From Mikrocytos mackini (Eukaryota; Endomyxa; Ascetosporea; Mikrocytida; Mikrocytiidae), in assembly GCA_030180075.1 (NCBI GenBank), contig JASNJN010000093.1:1-25371 (forward strand): a DNA stretch of 25,371 nucleotides, in the 5' to 3' direction. The notes beneath the pieces are model-generated. The model worked only from the letters and a program-made list of their open reading frames with translations. It searched no databases and was not told where the DNA came from. Positions 9,096 to 17,840 of the stretch are shown piece after piece. The position numbers and the translations under genes were made by a program. The stretch's first letter is position 1. Each line of letters begins with the position of its first letter.

Positions 9096-9444
9096 CAAAT
9101 ATAATAGAGAAAAGAAAAACCAATAATTAATTACAGATACTTCTAAATATAATAAATAGTTTACATATAAATGTATGAAAAATTTGTTTATTTAATAATT
9201 TTAAGGAAAATAACTATTTTCAATATTTTGTAAAATTAATCGGTTTTCGTCGGTAAACAATTTTTTTATTAAAATATGTAAAAATCATGAACAAATATTC
9301 AATTTTTCAATAAATTTTAACTCGTATAGTCCTAAAATCCCATTGTGATGCTTTAGTCTCCTTTATAAACATCATATTTTGTGTTCTACGGGTTATCTTT
9401 AAATTTATCAATTCCGAATGCCGAATTTTAAAAAAAATTATTGG
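9096..9444 (+). promoter_or_regulatory. Duplicated intergenic spacer with promoter of array copy 3
   Basis: This spacer is clearly homologous to the one before copy 4: shared blocks include ATAAATGTATGAAAAATTTG and AAATTAATCGGTTTTCGT. The tandem unit therefore includes intergenic DNA, not just the coding region. CCTTTATAAACA (about 9360) is the TATA-like element, ~84 bp before the ATG. In this copy the leader ATGCCG (9418) has lost its stop and is in frame with the main start. Confidence 0.55.
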
Positions 9445-10623
9445 ATGTCAAACAACGAACTACTAGATTACACAGGGGAAGTTATTTACTTACCTATTAA
9501 AATACCGGGACAAACAGATAAGAGATTAGTTAGAATAAACGAATCAAGCCTTGACGTTTTTAGTTACGAAATATACCCCAAACTTCTTTCTACTACAGCA
9601 GTCAAGTTAAATTTTAATTACGTATATCGCTTTTTCTTCGATTATGATAAAGATCTAAGCGGCGTTCCATTCATTGAGGTTTACAACCACGAAGAAAGCC
9701 AAGATTATACTGTAGCATTTAAAATTTGCAAAATTGTGGATGGGCATGCGATTATCAATGAATTGGAGGCCGAGGAAAATCTACCAGGATATAACGATGA
9801 CATAGGGGACACAGATTACTTCAAGGTTGCTCCAAACAAAATTTTAGTCACTCATCGCCGTGAAGAACTCATATCATTTTCATACACAAAAAGCCCACTC
9901 AGATTGTCATCAACAAGAGAATATACACCAGTAGACAACGTCGACCAAATGTTCCCCACTAATGACAAGAATGTTTTCTGTGGATTTGGCCAGATGGGCG
10001 GAAGAAGATCTGTATTTTTCTTCTACAACATTAAAACTGACGAAGTTGTTGACTATTTAAAAGTTAACGGAAAAGAATACTCAGAAGTAGAATTTTTTAC
10101 TACAGGCTTTGATTGCAGGGAGGTAATTCAGGACTTAGAAGACCAAAGTACTTTTAAAGCTTTTGCAGCGGAGTACGTTTTCGAAGTTAAAATAGATGAA
10201 TTAGCAAAAGAAGATTTTTGGACTAAGGATATACGTCGAAGAAGAAACTTATCAAAATGCGCTTTTACAATGTTTGATAAAGAGTACGAGTGGGACATAG
10301 AAGAGGAAAACTTGAAAGAAGTAGACGGTGATATTTTAGACAAACTTCCGTGTCAATATGGTGATAATATGGGATATCTGTTTGATGGAAGAATGTTGCA
10401 AATGACAGAAAGTGATTATTTGTTTTGGGATACTAAAATGAACTTTTTTCACTTTAATAATGTAACGAACAAATTTAATGTGGTGAAGAAAGAGTTGTTT
10501 AAAGGAATGGGAAATTGTTCGGTTAGAGAAGTATTCAGAGATGAGGAAGAAATTTTATGTGTAGTAAAAGGATGGAAAGGTTTAAGTCAATATTTAATAG
10601 TGAATAGACATAGTATAGAATAA
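9445..10623 (+). CDS. Tandem family copy 3, intact protein of unknown function
   Basis: This is a 392-aa protein from the conserved MSNNELLDYTG start; an upstream in-frame ATG at 9418 would add nine residues (MPNFKKNYW) that are a separate uORF in the other copies. I do not recognise the family. There is no signal peptide or membrane segment; it looks soluble and cytosolic or nuclear. Two segments resemble each other in style: FFFYNIKTDEVVDYLKVNG (about 198-216) and YLFWDTKMNFFHFNNVTNKF (about 325-344), both aromatic strands followed by an N.T turn. That recalls propeller or F-box-associated folds, but only as a guess. Between them is a charged stretch (FDKEYEWDIEEEN). The 9913-10143 tract is identical to copy 1. 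Confidence 0.8.
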   Translation: MSNNELLDYTGEVIYLPIKIPGQTDKRLVRINESSLDVFSYEIYPKLLSTTAVKLNFNYVYRFFFDYDKDLSGVPFIEVYNHEESQDYTVAFKICKIVDGHAIINELEAEENLPGYNDDIGDTDYFKVAPNKILVTHRREELISFSYTKSPLRLSSTREYTPVDNVDQMFPTNDKNVFCGFGQMGGRRSVFFFYNIKTDEVVDYLKVNGKEYSEVEFFTTGFDCREVIQDLEDQSTFKAFAAEYVFEVKIDELAKEDFWTKDIRRRRNLSKCAFTMFDKEYEWDIEEENLKEVDGDILDKLPCQYGDNMGYLFDGRMLQMTESDYLFWDTKMNFFHFNNVTNKFNVVKKELFKGMGNCSVREVFRDEEEILCVVKGWKGLSQYLIVNRHSIE

Positions 10624-10965
10624 CAGAAATAATAGAAAAGTGGAAAATGAATGGTTAATTAAAGATACTTTTAAATATAATAAATGAATTGCATATAAAT
10701 GTATGAAAAATTTGTTTATATAATTTTAAGGAAATAACGTATTACAATGTTTTGTAAAATTAATCGGTTTTCGTTGATAAACAATTTATTTATTAATATT
10801 ATGTAAAATCATGAACAAATCAATTTTTCAATCACTCTTAACTCATTAATTCATAAAATTCCGTTATAATACTATTGTCTCCTTTATGAACACAATGATT
10901 TGCATCGTTACCTTCTATCTTTAAATGTATCAACTCCGAATGCCGGAATTTTAAAAAGTTATTTG
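10624..10965 (+). promoter_or_regulatory. Duplicated intergenic spacer with promoter and micro-ORF of array copy 4
   Basis: The spacer matches 9096-9444 over most of its length with small indels. The TATA-like site is weaker here (CCTTTATGAACACA at about 10881). The leader contains ATG CCG GAA TTT TAA (10940-10954), the four-codon uORF, ending 11 nt before the main ATG at 10966. Confidence 0.5.
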
Positions 10966-12204
10966 ATGTCAAACCACGAACTGTTAAATAAGACAGCTTA
11001 CGCTTTTTACTTACCTGTTAAGATACCAGGACAAACAGACAAGAGATTAGTTAGGATGAGTGAATCAAGTCTTGATGTTTTCAGTTACGAAATATACCCC
11101 AAACTCCTTTCTACAACAACCTATCTAGATTTTATGCCTGTAGATCGCTTTTTGTTCGATTATGATGAAGACTTAGGCGGTGTTCCATTCATTGAGGTCT
11201 ATATTGACGAAGAATATGGAGGATATGTTGTGAAATTTAAAATTTGCAAAATTGTGAATGGACATGCTATTATCACAGAACTAGAGGCAGAGGAAGACCT
11301 CCCAGGATATGACGATGACATGGGAGACACGGACCACTTCAAAGTTGCTCCAAACAAAATATTAGTCACCCACCGTCGTGAGGAACTCATATCATTTTGT
11401 TACACAAAGAACCCACTCCGACTTGAGTCAACAAGAGAATATACGCCAATAAAGAAAGTCGACCGAATGTTCCCCACTGACGACAGAGACGTGTTTTGCT
11501 GCTTTGGCTATAACGGTGGCTCCCATAATTTTAATAATTTCGTTTTCTTCTTCTACAACATTACAACCAACCAAGTTGTCGACTATTTAGAGATTAACGG
11601 AGTGAAGCATTCAGAACTTGGCTTTTGTATTATTGGTTTCCAATGTTGGGAGATAATTCAGTCTTTGGAAAACAAAAGCACTTTTAAAGTGTTTGCAGGA
11701 GAATACGTGTTTGAAGTTAAACTGCATGAATTGTCGAAATTTGATTATATAAAGGATTTACGAAGAAGAAGAAATTTACCAAAATATGAAATTACAATGT
11801 TTGGTAAAAAGTACGAGAGGGACAAAGAAGAGGAAAATTCAAAAGAAACAAACAGCAATGTTTTAGACAAAATTCCCTGTTGCTATGGCGATATCAAGAA
11901 ATTGTTATGTGGGGATAGTACGTTGCAATTAACAGAAAGTGTTTATTTGTTTTGGGATTCCAAAGCGAATTTTTTCCACTTTAATAATGTAACGAACAGG
12001 TTTAGTGTGATGCAAAAAGAGTTGTTTAAAGAAATGGGATGTTTTATGGTTGACGAAGTATGTAGAAACGAGGAAGAAGTTTTATATGTTGTATCAGGAT
12101 GGATGGGCACAAGACAATATTTAATAGCAAATAGACATAAAATAGAATTACAGAAAAAAGAAAAATTAATAGTTAAAATAAATAATTTAAGTATAAATGA
12201 ATGA
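10966..12204 (+). CDS. Tandem family copy 4, intact protein of unknown function with extended C-terminus
   Basis: This is a 412-aa protein from the conserved MSNHELL start; the frame is open further upstream but only from a TTG, so the ATG aligned with the paralogs is chosen. It shares all family blocks: IPGQTDKRLVRMSESSLDVFSYEI, DHFKVAPNKILVTHRREELISF, a Y/F-rich central strand pair and FHFNNVTNRFSV. It is the most divergent intact copy. At the C-terminus the family stop (GAA TAA in copies 2 and 3) reads GAA TTA, adding 18 Lys/Ile-rich residues before TGA. The gene is convergent with the MyTH4-FERM gene. No known function. Confidence 0.8.
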   Translation: MSNHELLNKTAYAFYLPVKIPGQTDKRLVRMSESSLDVFSYEIYPKLLSTTTYLDFMPVDRFLFDYDEDLGGVPFIEVYIDEEYGGYVVKFKICKIVNGHAIITELEAEEDLPGYDDDMGDTDHFKVAPNKILVTHRREELISFCYTKNPLRLESTREYTPIKKVDRMFPTDDRDVFCCFGYNGGSHNFNNFVFFFYNITTNQVVDYLEINGVKHSELGFCIIGFQCWEIIQSLENKSTFKVFAGEYVFEVKLHELSKFDYIKDLRRRRNLPKYEITMFGKKYERDKEEENSKETNSNVLDKIPCCYGDIKKLLCGDSTLQLTESVYLFWDSKANFFHFNNVTNRFSVMQKELFKEMGCFMVDEVCRNEEEVLYVVSGWMGTRQYLIANRHKIELQKKEKLIVKINNLSINE

Positions 12205-12482
12205 AAACACACCTTTTTTATATATGGCTTTATTTTGTGTATTTAAGTGTTTAAAAGAAGTTTTTATAAAAAACAAACATTCATTTTGTTGGTAAAGTCA
12301 AATAAATAAAATGTTTGTTACAATAAAAGTTTTATTATATTTATCAAAAGATGAAAGAGTTTGTTACTTTTAAAGTCTTTAAAAGTATTAAAAATTGTGA
12401 TTTAAAGTAATTTATTGTTTTATATTCTTATTTTTTTCTATAAACACACATTGTATGATTTCTATTTATTTACACTAAATTA
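12205..12482. terminator. Convergent intergenic region with poly(A) signals on both strands
   Basis: Overlapping AATAAA hexamers at 12301-12310 could serve the + strand copy 4. TTTATT at 12465-12470 is AATAAA on the - strand, only about 13 bp beyond the MyTH4-FERM stop. The region is otherwise A+T-rich with no coding frame. Confidence 0.5.
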
Positions 12483-15350
12483 CTAAATTGTCTTTCCTTT
12501 TTTTCCATTCACAAACTCTCCCAAATATTTTCCTATTTTTTTATACTCTCCCATTTTTAATACAATTTCTTTTTCTTCATTATATTTTAAACTTATTGTT
12601 TTATTTTCTTTTAGCACTTCCATTTTATTGATTTCATTTACGTTTATTTTTTCTTTCAATTTTCCCTGCAAATTTAAAAGCACCAAAGTTTTAGAATTGT
12701 ATCCAAAATAGCCTTCTTTACTGTTTTCTAATTCTACGCCCTTTTCAGCGTTTTCAGTGTTTTCTAAAACTATGTCTGAAATTTGCTTGTTACTTTGGTT
12801 TGTTATGAATTTGTACGTTACGAAGTTTAAGTTCAAAAAGCTAAAAATTGAAAATGCATCGATTTGAGAAAGAAATAGCTTTTGAATGAAACAGTGCTTT
12901 TGTAATTCCTTTTGTTGCTCTTTGTTGTTTTCGATTAAGTTTATTATATTGCTCATTTCGTCCTTGACTTGGTTCTGGTACTTGGTAGAGTCTTCTTCGC
13001 TTTGAGTAGATGTTTTAAGAAAAACCTGTAGGGCTTCTGGAGTTACTTCTGTGAGCTGTATGATGAAGTTATGCTTTTGTAGTATGTAAAGAGCTGCTAA
13101 ATATGCACTCTGAAAATCCTGTAGAGAAGCAGCCACGAAGTCAAAGTGAAGTAGAAATAGAACTTGTTGGTAGTAGACAAACCTTAAAAGAGACATAGAA
13201 AGGTTTTCTGGGAGTGAATTTATAAAAGTTAAATTTTGAGAATTGAAAATTAAAAAGACCTTGTAGTTTAGAATTGGGAATCTTTCTTTTGTTGATTTCC
13301 ATACGTTAAAGAAGTCTGCAGCGTTGTCTTCTTTTTCTGGAATCCGTGAATTTTTCACGTTCAAGTTTTCATCGTAACTAATTGTAAGTAATTGGAAATC
13401 TTCTGCGCCACATCCAACTTTGCATTTTATTTTTATAATTTTTAAAATTTCCAAAATTAAATGCTTAACTTTGAAAAAACGGGGGAGTTTGATTGATACT
13501 AGTGTATTATCTGGCAAGTAAAGTGTAAATTTGTACTCTCTGCTTTCTGAAAATATTTCGAAAATATTTTCATAAGTGGGAATAATTTCTAATGGACTCT
13601 GTAAATTATTGTCGAAAACTTCTTCCTTCGTCAAATCTAAACTAGCTTCATTTGTATAGTTAGGAGTAGCATTAAACAATTTCCAAGCCAAGTAGCACTT
13701 GTGCACCAGCTCTTGTTTTCTCTCCACCATAAACATGCTTGTCTGTTCTTTGTGGTTTACACTACCAACAATAGAAAGTTCATTTAAGTCCATTATTTGC
13801 TTACAAATAAAAGAAAGTATTGTAAGAGCCATTTCCTTCGAAGGTCTAACAATCAAAAGAGCCAAGTAAAGTAATTTGTACACACAAACCACATACTCTT
13901 CTGGAGTTTCATTTCCCAGTTTCAAAATCTGTGCATACAATTCGTCTATGCATAAAGGCTCAGTTAAACACATTTTGAAGATACTACGAACGCCTGAAAC
14001 AATGCCGAAAGAATCTGGGTCGAGGTTTAAGTTGAAATTTGTCGTTTGTGCACACTTTAAGAGAGCAGCAAGATTGTTGTACGTGTTAATAGCGTTGTGT
14101 TTTACCTTTTCGTATTGGTCTTTAGAAATTACACTTTTTGTGTCTACAATTAACAAAGAACGAGGAATAGGAGTTAAAGAAAATTCCAAAAAAGACTTTT
14201 TAATGGATTTCTTGTGGAAGTACTCTTGTTGTGCGAATTGGTTCTTTGTACGGAGTTTGGAGAAATCTGCAAGGTGGTATTTGTTGAAGAAAGATTTAAT
14301 GAAGCTGAGCTCTTTGTGGTTCAATTTTTCCTTTTGGCCGACATTTATTCGTTTGTTCACTTTGTCTAAGTTTACTAGTTCTTCCTTCTCTGGGCTTTCA
14401 GAGAATATTTCCGATATTTCGATAAGGGCCGCTATGTGCCGACTGTCAGTCGGGGCGACGGGGTCAGATGGAAGACTTGCTAGGCCCGCTCCTATCTGAT
14501 TTCTCGCTCTTATTGAGAAGCTGTACCATATGCCCTTACTTAAGTTAGGAAAGCGAACAGGACTCTTAGTGCAGGTCTTGAAAATACCCGTTTCAATGCA
14601 CTTTATTTGATAGCCTTGAATCTCACAACTGCCTGTGTCGGTTGGAGGTTCAAAGCTTATCAAAACAAAGTCTTTGTACGGCTCTATTTTCGTGATCCTG
14701 GGCGATTTGGGAGGGCGTTTGCGAGGTATGCCCTCACAGTAACATGGACAAATACAACTGAACTCCTGTTCGTCTATCTTATGCCTCAAACGTACTCTCG
14801 ATGGCCTCCTAATAGGTCTAAAGGGAGCATTGTTTTGTGGCATTTTGTGGGCTATATCAAAGTTTTGGTTCTTTTCTTCGAACGATTCGAGTGCTTCGAG
14901 TGCAGAAATTGAAGGGCCCCAGAGTGTCATGTCTACCAACATCTCGGCCACATCTGGGGCTACTTTGTCATCCAGTTTTAACTTGATAGTTCCAAGTAAA
15001 ATGTCTTGTTGCTCTTTGTGGACCTTTATGTTTCCTCTTAAAGCTAGAGGGGATAATTTTGTGTCTTTGTCAAGTAATGGGTTGTTCTTTGGGCATGCTC
15101 CACAAATGCACTCACAGATACACCCTCGTTTTGTAAGCCGAGCTCTTTCTACACTATAAAGTTTTTGGAAAGAGTTCACAGATCTCATTCTTGGTAAACC
15201 TCGTCTTCTATACATTGGACGCCTGTAGCGAGGATAGCCTCTTCTGGGTGGCATCATTTGGGGTGGGAAAGTTGTTGGGTTGGATGGATAGCCCATTTGG
15301 GGGCTCTCGGGTACTTGGTGAGTTTGGGTAGAATTTTCAGAATTTTGCAT
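12483..15350 (-). CDS. Cys-cluster / FN3 / MyTH4 / FERM protein, motor-less
   Basis: This is a 955-aa intronless protein. Residues 1-60 are low-complexity and rich in P, R, Y and M. Two cysteine clusters follow, CICECICGAC (77-86) and CICPCYC (199-205), each near an R.RL stretch, suggesting a duplicated metal-binding or disulphide module. An FN3 domain spans about 216-300 (RITKIEPYKDFVLISFEPP ... YSFSIRARNQIGAG). A MyTH4 domain is at about 400-525, with the diagnostic DELYAQILKLGN and RPSKEMALTIL. A FERM module is at about 605-955, ending in a PTB-like F3. MyTH4-FERM pairs normally sit in myosin or kinesin tails or in PLEKHH proteins and bind microtubules or membrane-protein tails; here no motor is present. 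A cytoskeletal linker role is inferred. The N-terminal start is uncertain: later in-frame Met codons exist (M19, M32, M55). Confidence 0.82.
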   Translation of the reverse strand: MQNSENSTQTHQVPESPQMGYPSNPTTFPPQMMPPRRGYPRYRRPMYRRRGLPRMRSVNSFQKLYSVERARLTKRGCICECICGACPKNNPLLDKDTKLSPLALRGNIKVHKEQQDILLGTIKLKLDDKVAPDVAEMLVDMTLWGPSISALEALESFEEKNQNFDIAHKMPQNNAPFRPIRRPSRVRLRHKIDEQEFSCICPCYCEGIPRKRPPKSPRITKIEPYKDFVLISFEPPTDTGSCEIQGYQIKCIETGIFKTCTKSPVRFPNLSKGIWYSFSIRARNQIGAGLASLPSDPVAPTDSRHIAALIEISEIFSESPEKEELVNLDKVNKRINVGQKEKLNHKELSFIKSFFNKYHLADFSKLRTKNQFAQQEYFHKKSIKKSFLEFSLTPIPRSLLIVDTKSVISKDQYEKVKHNAINTYNNLAALLKCAQTTNFNLNLDPDSFGIVSGVRSIFKMCLTEPLCIDELYAQILKLGNETPEEYVVCVYKLLYLALLIVRPSKEMALTILSFICKQIMDLNELSIVGSVNHKEQTSMFMVERKQELVHKCYLAWKLFNATPNYTNEASLDLTKEEVFDNNLQSPLEIIPTYENIFEIFSESREYKFTLYLPDNTLVSIKLPRFFKVKHLILEILKIIKIKCKVGCGAEDFQLLTISYDENLNVKNSRIPEKEDNAADFFNVWKSTKERFPILNYKVFLIFNSQNLTFINSLPENLSMSLLRFVYYQQVLFLLHFDFVAASLQDFQSAYLAALYILQKHNFIIQLTEVTPEALQVFLKTSTQSEEDSTKYQNQVKDEMSNIINLIENNKEQQKELQKHCFIQKLFLSQIDAFSIFSFLNLNFVTYKFITNQSNKQISDIVLENTENAEKGVELENSKEGYFGYNSKTLVLLNLQGKLKEKINVNEINKMEVLKENKTISLKYNEEKEIVLKMGEYKKIGKYLGEFVNGKKGKTI

Positions 15351-15358
15351 AAATTTTT
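15351..15358. promoter_or_regulatory. 8-bp gap between divergent start codons
   Basis: The ATG of the - strand gene ends at 15350 and the ATG of the + strand gene begins at 15359. The RBBP4 frame is closed upstream by TAA at 15350-15352. Any promoter or 5' leader for either gene must therefore lie inside the other's coding sequence, unless the long gene starts at a later Met. TTTTCAG at 15334-15340, upstream of the + gene, resembles a 3' splice or trans-splice acceptor. Confidence 0.6.
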
Positions 15359-16507
15359 ATGGACGATGATTACACGACTTGGAAGAAGAACACTCCGCTC
15401 ATATACGACGTAATGATCTCTCACATGTTGGAGTGGCCTTCACTTACTTTAGAATGGTTCCCCGAATATACACTATCCAGTTCAAAGGATTTCATTACAC
15501 ATAGGCTGTTATTGGGAACGCACACAAACGGCACAGAACCAAATTACATTTTAATCAGCAATGTATCGATACCCAATCTTTCATCGCCTTCTATAAAGGC
15601 CAACACAGCTACACAGGGAAGTTACAAAGGCCCCAAAGCAAACATCACAGTAAAACAGAAAATTCTCCACGAAGGAGAAGCGAACAGATTGCGCTATATG
15701 CCACAAAATCCAAATGTTATAGCTGCAAAGGGAGCGAGTGGCACCGTATCTGTGTTCGATATAACAAACTACCCTTCTAAGCCAAGTGCGTCGGATGAGC
15801 CTTCTCCAGATATAACATTAAAAGGATGTACTAAAGAAGGGTACGCATTGAGTTGGTCGAACAAGAAACAAAATATGATTGCAAGTGGCGGAGGGGAGTG
15901 TACAATTTTTGAGTGGGATATAGAAAAGGCTGATGAGCCCGTTCAGTATAAAGCACACACTGGAGCAATCGAAGATATTTGCTACAGCCGTACTGATGAA
16001 AACCTATTGGCAAGTGTGGGTGATGATAAATGTTTAATAATTTGGGACACACGTGAGAAGCTTCCAAGTGTGGTCATCGAAAGTGCACATGATAGCGATG
16101 TTAACTGTGTCGACTTTAGTTGGCAAACTCAGGAGCTACTCACGGGCGGCGCTGATGGTGTATTGAATGTGTGGGACGTTCGTAATATGGATGAAGCCAA
16201 AAATTCAATACAAGCACATAGCGATGAAATAATTTCATGTAAGTTTTCTCCTACAAACACAAATGGGAAACAACTGGCACTGACTGGATCAAATGATAAA
16301 ACATGTAAAGTGTGGGATCTTAGTCTAGCCGGAACTGAGCAATCAGCAGAGGACGCAGAAGACGGACCTGTTGAAATGGTATTTTTGCATGGTGGTCATA
16401 GAAGCAATGTTATCGATCTTGGTTGGTCTTTTAACGAAGAATTGTTGGTAGGAAGTGTCAGTGAAGACAACACCTTACATATTTGGAAGAAAACAGATGG
16501 TATTTAA
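15359..16507 (+). CDS. RBBP4: RBBP4/RBAP48-type WD40 histone chaperone
   Basis: This 382-aa protein closely resembles the RBBP4/RBBP7/MSI1/CAF1-p55 family. The N-terminal histone H4-binding helix region is visible as TWKKNTPLIYDVMISHMLEWPSLT (7-30), followed by six to seven WD repeats ending FDI (133-135), WDI (186-188), WDT (229-231), WDV (272-274), WDL (319-321) and W376. The family signature SAEDAEDGPVEMVFLHGGH (329-347) matches the PP-loop region that contacts histone H4. Family members work in CAF-1, NuRD, PRC2 and HAT1 complexes. Compared with ~425-aa animal versions it lacks about 20 N-terminal residues (the usual acidic start and ERVINEEYK) and has a shorter C-terminal tail. The ATG is the only possible start in this exon; a missing upstream exon is possible. 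Confidence 0.95.
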   Translation: MDDDYTTWKKNTPLIYDVMISHMLEWPSLTLEWFPEYTLSSSKDFITHRLLLGTHTNGTEPNYILISNVSIPNLSSPSIKANTATQGSYKGPKANITVKQKILHEGEANRLRYMPQNPNVIAAKGASGTVSVFDITNYPSKPSASDEPSPDITLKGCTKEGYALSWSNKKQNMIASGGGECTIFEWDIEKADEPVQYKAHTGAIEDICYSRTDENLLASVGDDKCLIIWDTREKLPSVVIESAHDSDVNCVDFSWQTQELLTGGADGVLNVWDVRNMDEAKNSIQAHSDEIISCKFSPTNTNGKQLALTGSNDKTCKVWDLSLAGTEQSAEDAEDGPVEMVFLHGGHRSNVIDLGWSFNEELLVGSVSEDNTLHIWKKTDGI

Positions 16508-16775
16508 ATAATAAATTTAGTTAATTTCAATGAGAATTATAAATAAACAGCAAAATTCACGAAAAATAAAATCATTAATCTTAGGACACACAAATAACTT
16601 ACAATATACCTTATATCATTTGTACATTGTTCACTTTAATATTAAAACCATTTATATAAAAATTGTTGAAAAATAATGCGTGTACATTCTTTTACTACTT
16701 AATTTTAAACTTTGTCATTTTCTCCATTCTGACTGCTTTAAAATTACAAAAAACCCGCTCACTCCTACAACCCAT
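16508..16775 (+). terminator. 3' region of RBBP4-type gene
   Basis: AATAAA occurs at 16542-16547 and 16565-16570, 35-60 bp after the stop, a normal position for poly(A) signals. The rest is A+T-rich with no gene visible. Confidence 0.5.
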
Positions 16776-16783
16776 TATATAAA
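16776..16783 (+). promoter_or_regulatory. TATA box upstream of the membrane-anchored protein gene
   Basis: TATATAAA followed by a C-rich run lies 84 bp before the ATG at 16868. The spacing matches the TATA-to-ATG distance in the tandem array (about 80-85 bp). CTCTTTTTAG at 16831-16840 also resembles a 3' splice acceptor. Confidence 0.55.
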
Positions 16784-16867
16784 CCCCCACACCACACAAT
16801 CAAAGCCATTTACTTTTTATTAAAAATTTTCTCTTTTTAGATTTGCCGAAAAAAATAACTTTTCAAA

Positions 16868-17695
16868 ATGCAAACCACAAAAACAAAAGGAAGGCTTTTC
16901 GTTATTTTTATTTCCATAGCACTGTATGTACTTCTCGAAATAAGCGCCACATCTTCTCCGGATGAAACCGATTCCCCCAAACTACCAAACCCCGAATTGG
17001 ACAAACTGAAAGACACACCTGAGAATAGTCCCAAAAAAAGCCCTTCGAAATTTAAAAGGCTGAGAGGGATTCTTAGCCCCACGCCTAAAAGGAAGGGAAC
17101 GGACTCAGGTCAGAATTCCCCTGTAAAAACTAGTGACAAGGATACTCCTGGAAACAAGAACAAGGTGGTAAATATTGAAAATTTAGACGATGAAGATGAC
17201 GATGATATACTCGTAGTAGAGGTAGATGAACACCATAACAAACCCAAAATAACTATGAAGCCTAAAGTAGTCAAAAAAGAAGTACCTCCCCAAAATCCAA
17301 ATTTAAAATTGGAAAATGTAGAAACATCAAATACAAGCTCAACAACACAACCAGACCCCGCTTCACCAAAACGTGTGACACAAGTCACCCCAAAGACCAC
17401 ACCTGAAAAATCTCCTAGCAAACAAACACCAATAAAAACGCCATTACTTACTCCTATTCTTTCTCGTAGGAAAGTCCAAGAAAGTTCAACGACGGTTGTT
17501 TCGTACGAATTTTCATCGGACATAGCCGCAGCAAAAGTTGTGAACGATGAAGACAAGAAAATAAAGAAATACAGACTCATACTGCTAATATCTATCTGCG
17601 CAGTTTCGTTTGCTATTTTGTTCTCAGTTATGGTGGCTACTTTGGTAATGTTAAATAATAAAGAAAAAATAAAAGGGACTTTTGATGTAGAATGA
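16868..17695 (+). CDS. SP/TP-rich, probable secreted or membrane-anchored protein of unknown function
   Basis: This 275-aa protein begins with a short basic stretch and a hydrophobic segment (about residues 9-26, LFVIFISIALYVLLEI), which is a probable signal peptide or signal anchor. A long disordered region (30-230) is rich in Ser, Pro, Thr and Lys with many SP and TP dipeptides (SPKKSPSK, LSPTPKRK, TPEKSPSKQTPIKTP), suggesting proline-directed phosphorylation if cytosolic, or O-glycosylation if lumenal. An acidic run (DDEDDDD, about 107-113) sits in the middle. A second hydrophobic helix near the C-terminus (about 235-262, YRLILLISICAVSFAILFS...) is a transmembrane segment, leaving a short charged tail. 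I do not recognise a family. Codon use and the TATA box support a real gene. Confidence 0.7.
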   Translation: MQTTKTKGRLFVIFISIALYVLLEISATSSPDETDSPKLPNPELDKLKDTPENSPKKSPSKFKRLRGILSPTPKRKGTDSGQNSPVKTSDKDTPGNKNKVVNIENLDDEDDDDILVVEVDEHHNKPKITMKPKVVKKEVPPQNPNLKLENVETSNTSSTTQPDPASPKRVTQVTPKTTPEKSPSKQTPIKTPLLTPILSRRKVQESSTTVVSYEFSSDIAAAKVVNDEDKKIKKYRLILLISICAVSFAILFSVMVATLVMLNNKEKIKGTFDVE

Positions 17696-17840
17696 ATGAT
17701 TTATAAATAAATGTGAATGTTACTTTAGTTGAATTGGATTGTGTACTTTGTAATGGCTCAGAGTTTACAAGATGATGGTAAAAGCAGAAGTTCCCATTAA
17801 AAAGAAAATATTCAATAAATTGAATTTGATAAATTATATA

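Noticed and set aside
10900-10965. N-terminal extension of array copy 4
   Set aside because: It opens from TTG, not ATG, and covers the conserved leader and uORF; the MSNHELL start aligns with the paralogs.
13876-15159. + strand ORFs of 101-207 codons
   Set aside because: They are antisense shadows of the 955-aa FN3-MyTH4-FERM gene with no recognisable content.
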